From the IMG/VR virus record IMGVR_UViG_3300025695_000119, positions 1 through 20,948 of that record: a stretch of 20,948 nucleotides of DNA. One strand, given 5' to 3'. The translations under genes were made by a program, and so were the position numbers. Numbering within the stretch: the first letter of the stretch is position 1; each line of letters begins with the position of its first letter. Under the pieces are notes generated by a model. It ran no database searches. It saw only the letters and a list, made by a program, of their open reading frames with translations, and was not told the origin of the DNA. Source of the DNA: a virus. Of the stretch, positions 15,834 through 20,948 are shown piece by piece.

Positions 15834-16019
15834 ATGCAACCTTCAGAACTGGAGGCCTTGGAATACTATGAATTCCACTATTTAATGAAGGACTTGGCTG
15901 ACTACTTGAAGAAAAAGAATGAAGCTGAAGGCGGTCAACAAGAACAAGGTAACGACATGATGAGCAAGATGAAAATGCCGAACATGAAAATGCCAAGTAT
16001 GAAAATGCCAAAATTATAA
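15834..16019 (+). CDS. Short tail-assembly-chaperone-like protein or +1 frameshift extension of gp26
   Basis: 61 residues from ATG 15834 (MQPSELEALEYYEFHYLMKDL...). The SELEALEYYEFHYLMKDLADYLKK helix resembles the short C-terminal parts of phage tail assembly chaperones, where a Leu-Pro/Tyr-Tyr-Glu helix is common. The tail is methionine-rich: three KMP(N/S/K) repeats. It lies in the +1 frame relative to the gp26-like gene and is open upstream, past the gp26 stop. The leader before ATG 15834 is pyrimidine-rich (tatcttcaccttcat), unlike the A-rich leaders of every other gene here, which argues that this stretch is mainly translated by frameshifting from gp26, adding about 73 residues. Independent initiation at 15834 or a sequencing indel remain possible. 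The tape-measure-like gene is next. Confidence 0.65.
   Translation: MQPSELEALEYYEFHYLMKDLADYLKKKNEAEGGQQEQGNDMMSKMKMPNMKMPSMKMPKL
15969..16013 (+). repeat. 15-bp in-frame tandem repeat, three copies
   Basis: ATGAAAATGCC plus four variable bases at 15969-15983, 15984-15998 and 15999-16013. It encodes the methionine-rich MKMPx repeats at the C-terminus of the chaperone-like frame. Confidence 0.92.
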
Positions 16020-16048
16020 AATAAAGGTCCTAGGACCTTTATTTTTTT
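16018..16048 (+). terminator. Intrinsic terminator ahead of the tape-measure-like gene
   Basis: A perfect 28-base inverted repeat (16018-16045) centred on CCTAGG, with a run of seven T (16042-16048). It overlaps the last bases of the chaperone-like stop codon and abuts the next GATATATA motif with no gap. The symmetry means it could also bind a dimeric protein, but the T run favours a terminator. Confidence 0.88.
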
Positions 16049-16056
16049 GATATATA
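16049..16056 (+). promoter_or_regulatory. Putative late promoter motif GATATATA
   Basis: Exact copy beginning at the base after the terminator T run, 30 bases before the ATG of the tape-measure-like gene. Confidence 0.55.
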
Positions 16057-16086
16057 GATTACAAGTAAAAGAACTTTAAACTTTAT

Positions 16087-18561
16087 ATGAAATTATTATT
16101 AGCACCTTTAGCTAAACTAGGCAACCTTATTGAAGAAGAAAAGAAGCTGGTTGAGGAAATTCACTCAGTATTAACAGTGGATTTAAAGCGTGCTTCGACT
16201 GAAACTCATAAGGAGCTAAAGCAACATACAGTATTATTAGGTGAAATTAGAGATTTATTAAAGGCTCAAAATAAGCGTCAAGAATCAGAATCTTCTGGTA
16301 AAGCACCAAAGGTAAATCTACCAGGCATAAAGGGTGGAATAGGTGCAGGGTTTGCGATTGTTGTTATGGCCGCGGCTTTAGTGGCTGCTGCGGGTATTTT
16401 TAGTGTGATGCCGTCTGTAGCTCCAGTACAATTATTAACTGCTTTAGCGGTTGGTGGTATCATGTTAATATTAGCCCCAATTTTTGTAAAAATAAGTGAT
16501 TCTTTCGAAAGAAGTTCTGCTAGATTACTATTAGATAAAGTAACTGGAAATAAACTTGGAGATGCCTCTTTAAAGGGTATGATGCAAACTATGGGTACTG
16601 TTGGTTTAGCTGTAATTGGAATGTCTATTGTTACAACGTTGGCGGCTAATATATTTACATTATTACCTTCTAGTTTATCAGGAACTCAATTTTTAGTTGC
16701 CTTAGCAACTGCAGTTGTACTTATACCACTAACGGCAGCAACTAGTCTAATTATAATAGGATTAAGAAGATCAAAATTAAAACTAAATAAGAGTGGATTA
16801 CAGCAAGTTGCAATCTTACCCTTAATAGTATCTGCAATGGCTTTAGGTATTGTTGGAGCTGCTTATGCATTTAGACTTTTACCTAGTGAATATGCTACAT
16901 TACCCGATATTGGTTGGGTGATTAAAACTAGTCTTATTTTATTTGCTTTTTCTTTTGCATTTGCTAAAATTGCAAAAGCAGTTAAAAAATTAAAAGCAAA
17001 AGATTTATTAATGATTGCTTTAGCTATGCCAGTAATTGCATTGGGTATTATTTTAACAGCTAAAGTATTTACAATGATGCCAGGTGAAGATGATTTTAAA
17101 TCACCACCCTTAAAATGGGCAGCTAAAGCAGGTTTAGCAATCTTAATATTTTCAATACCATTTGCAGTTTTAGCAACTTTTGGTAAAATTAGTAAAAGAA
17201 ATCCAAAAGAACTAGGTATGGTGGCTTTAGGTATGGCTGCGATTGCAGGTGCGATTGCAGCGACTGCATGGATTTTTTCAGTTTTACCAGATGAATATAA
17301 ATCACCACCCCTAGATTGGTCTATACGGGCAGGGTTAGCGGTATTGGGATTTGGTACTGCATTTGCTCTAATTGGATTAATAGTAAATAAGGTAGGGAAT
17401 ATCGCAAAATTTGTAATAGCAGGTGCGCTTTCCGTTATTGCAATAGCCGGAGCGATTCTAGCGACTGCCTGGATATTTTCATTTTTACCTGGGACATATG
17501 TTGCTCCTCCAATGGACTGGGCTGTTAGTGCAGCACTTGCAATTGGAATATTTGCTATACCATTTTTAATCATTGGTGCCATTGCTAGTTCAGGTGTTGG
17601 AGCCGCTGGTATTGCTCTAGGTGCATTAGGAATGATATTAATTGCCGGTACGATGTGGGTAGTTGCCTGGATTTTTAGTAAACTACCAGATTTAAGTGCA
17701 ATCTCTAAGAATTTTACAGATGCCATTATGTATCCAGTTAATTCTATGATTGATGCCCTAAATAGATTCAAAAATGAAATTGGAATTGAAAACATGTTAC
17801 CTATGGCTGGTGGTATTTTAGCCATTGCTGGTAGTTGGTTAGCATTAACCGCAGCTTTAGCCGGTGCTGGGATTGGAGATGTTGTAAATAAAGGTACAAG
17901 TTTTATAGGAGGTCTTATTGATAAAGGTGCAAAAGCTCTTAATATTGACAATAAAGTAGATACACCACTTTCTATTTTAGATAAATTAATTGAAAGAAAG
18001 GCAGGCATTCAAGCCTTAGCTAAACCAATGGACATACTTGGAAAAACCTATAAAGTTATTTCAGCATATACAGATTCAGTAGTTCGAGGTATTGGAGCGT
18101 TTGTACCATTCTTAGATGAAGATAACTCTGAGTATTTTACAACTAGTGCGACTGCAGCTGAGAAATTAGCAACCGCTTATCAAAAAATTGGGAAAGCAAC
18201 TGAAACTATGAATGTAGAAGCCATTAAAGAATCTCGTTATATGTTTGAGGCTTTAACCAGATTGGCTGAAGCAGATGGCGAAGATGCATTAACGGTTTTT
18301 GCAGAAAAGCTAATGGTAGCAGTAGAAGAACTTTCAGGTACAGTAGAAAACTTACAAAATGCAGTAGGTGAACAATCATCGGGTATTAAAGATGTAGTTG
18401 GTGGTTTATTAAATAAAGTAACTGATAAAGTAAAAGAAGTTACAGGAGCTGCTGGTGATAAAGCAACAGAAGGAACTAGTACTGATATGAGTGAGGTAGT
18501 TGAGCTATTAGGTGAAATAGAAGAAAGATTAAATAGACCGCTTAGAATAATCGCAGAATAA
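16087..18561 (+). CDS. Tape-measure-like protein with seven hydrophobic repeats
   Basis: 824 residues. Residues 1-70 are charged helix/coiled coil (IEEEKKLVEEIHSVL). Residues about 85-560 are extremely hydrophobic, with many predicted membrane-type helices arranged as seven imperfect repeats marked by (I/V/A)F.(L/M/V)(L/M)P at residues 104, 189, 261, 327, 396, 463 and 529, spaced 66-85. The best copies read A.AWIFS.LP..Y..PP.DW....ALAI..F. Residues about 600-824 are helical and soluble-looking, ending in a Glu-rich helix (VVELLGEIEERLNRPL). Tape measure proteins set tail length and are often hydrophobic and repetitive; the place after tube and chaperone-like genes fits. T4 gp29 (590) shows no similarity I can see. 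An alternative is an injected or membrane-integral virion protein. Confidence 0.7.
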   Translation: MKLLLAPLAKLGNLIEEEKKLVEEIHSVLTVDLKRASTETHKELKQHTVLLGEIRDLLKAQNKRQESESSGKAPKVNLPGIKGGIGAGFAIVVMAAALVAAAGIFSVMPSVAPVQLLTALAVGGIMLILAPIFVKISDSFERSSARLLLDKVTGNKLGDASLKGMMQTMGTVGLAVIGMSIVTTLAANIFTLLPSSLSGTQFLVALATAVVLIPLTAATSLIIIGLRRSKLKLNKSGLQQVAILPLIVSAMALGIVGAAYAFRLLPSEYATLPDIGWVIKTSLILFAFSFAFAKIAKAVKKLKAKDLLMIALAMPVIALGIILTAKVFTMMPGEDDFKSPPLKWAAKAGLAILIFSIPFAVLATFGKISKRNPKELGMVALGMAAIAGAIAATAWIFSVLPDEYKSPPLDWSIRAGLAVLGFGTAFALIGLIVNKVGNIAKFVIAGALSVIAIAGAILATAWIFSFLPGTYVAPPMDWAVSAALAIGIFAIPFLIIGAIASSGVGAAGIALGALGMILIAGTMWVVAWIFSKLPDLSAISKNFTDAIMYPVNSMIDALNRFKNEIGIENMLPMAGGILAIAGSWLALTAALAGAGIGDVVNKGTSFIGGLIDKGAKALNIDNKVDTPLSILDKLIERKAGIQALAKPMDILGKTYKVISAYTDSVVRGIGAFVPFLDEDNSEYFTTSATAAEKLATAYQKIGKATETMNVEAIKESRYMFEALTRLAEADGEDALTVFAEKLMVAVEELSGTVENLQNAVGEQSSGIKDVVGGLLNKVTDKVKEVTGAAGDKATEGTSTDMSEVVELLGEIEERLNRPLRIIAE

Positions 18562-18591
18562 TCTAATAATGAAACAATATTGTTAGATTAT
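18558..18591 (+). other. AT-rich hairpin at the 3' end of the tape-measure-like gene
   Basis: A 13-bp stem with one G-T pair (18558-18570 with 18579-18591) and an eight-base loop, overlapping the stop codon. No T run follows, so it is a poor intrinsic terminator. It may protect the 3' end of the transcript or be incidental in AT-rich DNA. Confidence 0.45.
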
Positions 18592-18612
18592 GTATAATAA
18601 AAAAATAATATT

Positions 18613-19530
18613 ATGCACGGAACTTTTACTGAAAACATATTTTTAAACCTAGATTCATCTAAAAAAACTACAGATGGATATTTACTTAAAGGATGGGTAG
18701 GATCACCACTTGGAAAGATTTCGTATATTACAACTAATACTAATGAATCTATTTCTGTAAAATTTACAGATAGAGAAGATGTATTAAAAATTTATCCAGA
18801 TTTTAAAACTGCTGAAAAATTAGGGTTTGAATTTAAATTAAAAAATATAGAAGCAGATTTATCAGTTACTATTGATGGCCATCAATATGAAATAGGATCA
18901 TTATACCCAAAAATTATTGAAAAATCAGGGTTTATGCCTAGAACTGATAAAGATATTATTGTAGTTGATGATTTTTATGCAGATCCAGATGCTGTTAGAA
19001 AATTTGCAATGAATAATCTAGAATTTAATCCTTCTGATTACCATAAAGGACAAAGAGCTAATCAAAGATTTATTTTAGAAGGTACTAAAGAAAAATTAGA
19101 AGAAATTATTGGCCGAGAAATCTACAATTGGAATCATGATGGATATGCAAACGGTATATTTCAATTTTGTACTGCAGATCAACCAATAGTATTTCATATA
19201 GATAGTCAGATGATGGCTGCAATGGTTTATCTTACACCAGATGCACCTGTTTCTACAGGAACTGCAATGTATAAAAGTAAAACAACTGGATTAAGATCAT
19301 TCCCGGATAATACTAGAAATACAAAATTATATGAAGATACATTCAAAGGTCTTAGTGAAGGATATAATTTTTATGATTCAACTCAATTTGAAATGGTAGA
19401 TACTGTTGGTAATGTTTATAATAGATTAGTTATCTTTAATTCATCTAATATACATGCTGCTACCGAATATTTTGGAGATAATATTAAAAACTCTAGGTTT
19501 TTTCACATGTTTTTCTTTGACGTAAAATAA
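18613..19530 (+). CDS. 2-oxoglutarate/Fe(II) oxygenase-like protein with N-terminal beta domain
   Basis: 305 residues in two parts. Residues 1-95 form a beta-rich domain (DGYLLKGWVGSPLGKISYI; LSVTIDGHQYEIGSL) like accessory domains found beside glycosyltransferases. Residues about 110-305 fit a phage 2OG-Fe(II) oxygenase-like family: VVDDFYADPDAVRKFA at the entry, the KGQRANQRFI segment, the HxD iron motif (H195, D197 in FHIDSQ), VYLTPDAP...GTAMYKS, the distal histidine H281 (NIHAATEYFG) and R295 in SRFFHMFFFD as the 2OG-binding arginine. All four expected ligands are present, so catalysis is likely; the substrate is unknown. It opens the accessory cluster. No promoter motif was found ahead of it; read-through from the tape-measure gene is possible. 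Confidence 0.75.
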   Translation: MHGTFTENIFLNLDSSKKTTDGYLLKGWVGSPLGKISYITTNTNESISVKFTDREDVLKIYPDFKTAEKLGFEFKLKNIEADLSVTIDGHQYEIGSLYPKIIEKSGFMPRTDKDIIVVDDFYADPDAVRKFAMNNLEFNPSDYHKGQRANQRFILEGTKEKLEEIIGREIYNWNHDGYANGIFQFCTADQPIVFHIDSQMMAAMVYLTPDAPVSTGTAMYKSKTTGLRSFPDNTRNTKLYEDTFKGLSEGYNFYDSTQFEMVDTVGNVYNRLVIFNSSNIHAATEYFGDNIKNSRFFHMFFFDVK

Positions 19531-19545
19531 TAAAATTAATTTAAT

Positions 19546-19839
19546 ATGATAAATAGAGATTCAATAATAGAAAGATTACTAGAACAAGGCCACATTGTAA
19601 TAGCATGTGCTGATAGAATATTAAATAAGAGGGGTGAGTATTTACAGGATATAGAAGATTTACGTAGAGATGGTAATATATCAACCAGTGAGGCCTTAAC
19701 ACTTATTAAAGATACCAATCTTTTTGAAAATCCATATAGACCAGAACCAATACTAGCACCTCCATATCCATATCAATGGTTTCCAGATACTACAGGAACT
19801 CCACCTCAAATTTATTGTCAAACAACTTCACATGATTAA
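19546..19839 (+). CDS. Hypothetical small protein
   Basis: 97 residues, not recognised. The N-terminal 65 residues are helical and charged (MINRDSIIERLLEQGHIVIACADRI...), and the C-terminal 30 are rich in proline, tyrosine and threonine (NPYRPEPILAPPYPYQWFP), probably extended. No membrane segment or catalytic motif. Its stop overlaps the thermonuclease start by one base (TAATG), which suggests translational coupling and perhaps a shared function. Confidence 0.8.
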   Translation: MINRDSIIERLLEQGHIVIACADRILNKRGEYLQDIEDLRRDGNISTSEALTLIKDTNLFENPYRPEPILAPPYPYQWFPDTTGTPPQIYCQTTSHD

Positions 19840-20267
19840 TGTATCAGTATAGAGCAAGAGTTAATAGAATAATAGATGGAGATTCAATCGTCTTAGATAT
19901 TGATTTAGGATTTGATACCTGGTTAAACAATCAATCTGTTAGGGTTTATGGAATTGACACTCCTGAATGCAGAACCCGTAATCTTGACGAAAAAGCAAGA
20001 GGTTTATTAGCCAAAAACAGAGTAAAAGAACTTTTAAATAAAGGTGATATTGTAATAATCAATACCTTTAAAGATAAGGGTGGTAAATTTGGTAGGATAT
20101 TGGCTAAAATAGAAAATCCAGATGGTATTGATATTGGTGAATGTTTATTAGAAGAACATCTGGCTGTAAAATACTATGGACAATCAAAATCAGAAATAGA
20201 ACAAGAACATCTTAATAATAGAGATATTTTAATAACTGAAGGAATATTTATACCAAATGAAAGTTAA
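19839..20267 (+). CDS. Thermonuclease (staphylococcal nuclease homologue)
   Basis: 142 residues, an OB-fold Ca-dependent nuclease that cuts DNA and RNA. The SNase signatures are intact: RIIDGDSIVLDIDLG (with D15 matching the Ca ligand D21), VRVYGIDTPECRTR with R35, D40 and E43, and KGGKFGRILAKI with R86 matching R87 of the staphylococcal enzyme. There is no signal peptide, so it should act in the infected cell. Phage SNase proteins may degrade host DNA or process phage DNA; nothing here distinguishes these. The start overlaps the previous stop by one base and its 3' end overlaps the epimerase gene by 11 bases. Confidence 0.93.
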   Translation: MYQYRARVNRIIDGDSIVLDIDLGFDTWLNNQSVRVYGIDTPECRTRNLDEKARGLLAKNRVKELLNKGDIVIINTFKDKGGKFGRILAKIENPDGIDIGECLLEEHLAVKYYGQSKSEIEQEHLNNRDILITEGIFIPNES

Positions 20268-20805
20268 CAAATTTAAAATAGAAGGTTTAATAGAATTTAT
20301 ACCAAACACCTATAAAGACAGTCGAGGTGAATTTACAGAAACATATAATCAACAGTTAATGACATCACTCGGATTGACTAAAATGTTTGTACAAGATAAT
20401 CAATCAATTTCACACAAAGGTGTCTTTAGAGGTATTCATTTACAAGAAGGCTGGAGTGCTCAAGGAAAATTAGTTAGAGTTTCTAGAGGTAGTGTGATTG
20501 ATTTTGCGGTTGATTTAAGAAAAGATTCTCCAACTTATGGTCAATGGCAATCTTTAAAATTAACTGCAGATTTAGGAAATCAATTTTATGTTCCAGCTGG
20601 TTTTGGTCATGCCTTTTTAGCATTAGAAGACAATACAACCTTTTGCTATAAATGTACTAATTTATACGATCCAAGTTCTCAAGTATGTATTAAATGGGAT
20701 GATGAAGATTTAAATTTAGATTTAGAATCTTATATAGATTGTGATATACATATCTCACCAAAAGATTTAGAAGGAATTTCACTTAATGAATATACCAACT
20801 TATGA
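20257..20805 (+). CDS. rfbC: dTDP-4-dehydrorhamnose 3,5-epimerase (RmlC/RfbC)
   Basis: 182 residues, full length for RmlC. It epimerises dTDP-4-keto-6-deoxyglucose at C3 and C5 on the way to dTDP-L-rhamnose. Conserved parts: FVQDNQSIS, GVFRGIHLQ with catalytic H61, GKLVRVSRGSVIDFAVDLR (K71, D82), SPTYGQW, FYVPAGFGHAFLAL (H118), CYKCTNLYDP (Y131, Y137) and D170 in SPKD, which would pair with H61. The usual Glu after Y.P.S is Gln (Q142). Residue spacing matches bacterial RmlC. The other rml genes are not in the window, so it may feed from host intermediates or from genes to the right, for modifying host surface polysaccharide or a virion sugar. It overlaps the nuclease gene by 11 bases. Confidence 0.95.
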   Translation: MKVNKFKIEGLIEFIPNTYKDSRGEFTETYNQQLMTSLGLTKMFVQDNQSISHKGVFRGIHLQEGWSAQGKLVRVSRGSVIDFAVDLRKDSPTYGQWQSLKLTADLGNQFYVPAGFGHAFLALEDNTTFCYKCTNLYDPSSQVCIKWDDEDLNLDLESYIDCDIHISPKDLEGISLNEYTNL

Positions 20806-20933
20806 TAATTTATATGGAAGTTACTATCAATCTAATTGCTAGTAAATCAGGTATTAAAGCTGCTAAAAAAATTGCAGATTTAGGAAAATTGAAACAAACT
20901 GAAAAATCTAAGTATATTATTATAAATAACTAA
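20802..20933 (+). CDS. Possible 43-residue protein
   Basis: ATG at 20802 overlaps the epimerase stop in an ATGA arrangement, and the frame runs to TAA at 20931. The product (MIIYMEVTINLIASKSGIKA...) is small, basic and helical in its second half. A second ATG at 20814 gives a 39-residue version. The stop-start overlap and the following ATG three bases after its stop support a real gene; its short length keeps confidence modest. Confidence 0.55.
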   Translation: MIIYMEVTINLIASKSGIKAAKKIADLGKLKQTEKSKYIIINN

Positions 20934-20935
20934 AC

Positions 20936-20948
20936 ATGGAAAAATTTA
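20936..20948 (+). CDS. Start of a gene running off the right edge
   Basis: ATG GAA AAA TTT at the right edge, after the A-rich leader taaac and two bases past the previous stop. Only four codons are visible (MEKF), so nothing can be said about the product. Confidence 0.4.

Noticed and set aside
16018-16045. The CCTAGG-centred palindrome as an operator only
   Set aside because: The adjoining run of T and its place right after a gene end make a terminator the simplest reading; an added binding role is kept only as a speculation.
16863-18008. A 381-codon minus-strand reading frame opposite the tape-measure-like gene
   Set aside because: It is antisense to a long repetitive hydrophobic gene with strong codon bias, which keeps the reverse frame free of stops. 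Its product is a low-complexity Ala/Ile/Pro sequence with no leader or promoter of its own.
1-20948. Shine-Dalgarno sites, tRNA genes and integration functions
   Set aside because: Starts are preceded by A/T-rich leaders with no consistent GGAG spacing, no cloverleaf was seen in intergenic gaps, and no integrase, excisionase or attachment repeat is present.

Overview
This window looks like part of the genome of a T4-like (Straboviridae-type) contractile-tailed phage that infects a member of the Bacteroidetes, most likely a flavobacterium. The T4-like identity rests on a run of recognisable T4 homologues: major capsid gp23, clamp loader gp44, RNase H, terminases gp16 and gp17, sheath gp18, tube gp19 and baseplate hub gp26. 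The host guess is an inference from low GC, strong use of TTA/AGA codons, A-rich leaders with no Shine-Dalgarno motif, and one promoter with a good TAnnTTTG (-7) box. No integrase, tRNA, IS element or CRISPR array was seen.

Layout. (1) 1-2760: the 3' part of the capsid gene (open at the left edge), a strong terminator, then an alanine-rich coiled-coil protein of unknown function. (2) 2684-3187: the only minus-strand gene, unknown, convergent with the coiled-coil gene. (3) 3249-6592: a replication block of clamp loader ATPase gp44, RNase H, a probable gp62-like small clamp-loader subunit and an unknown protein. (4) 6629-14601: head completion, packaging and tail genes: a duplicated four-helix membrane protein, a large neck-like protein, gp16, gp17, gp18, gp19 and a terminator. 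(5) 14642-18561: a small ribbon-helix-helix protein, gp26-like protein, a short chaperone-like reading frame in the +1 frame, a terminator, and an 824-residue hydrophobic tape-measure-like protein. (6) 18613-20948: accessory genes: a 2OG-Fe(II) oxygenase-like protein, a small unknown, a thermonuclease, an RmlC-type sugar epimerase, a tiny ORF and the start of another gene. No gap between genes exceeds 300 bases.

Regulation. Six copies of GATATATA were found, all intergenic, each ending 21-30 bases before the start codon of a virion or membrane gene. None precedes the replication genes, where the RNase H gene instead has a host-like TATATTTG box. I infer a phage-specific late promoter, analogous to but different from the T4 TATAAATA box. 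Three to four hairpin/T-tract terminators split the block into transcription units.

Most unusual features: the gp26 frame ends in CTT CTT TAA A, closely resembling the prfB +1 frameshift site, and the next short ORF lies in the +1 frame immediately upstream of the tape-measure gene; the tape-measure-like protein carries seven copies of a hydrophobic ~70-residue module; a membrane protein is an exact tandem duplication; and the neck-like protein carries a cysteine cluster plus a lectin-like C-terminal domain.
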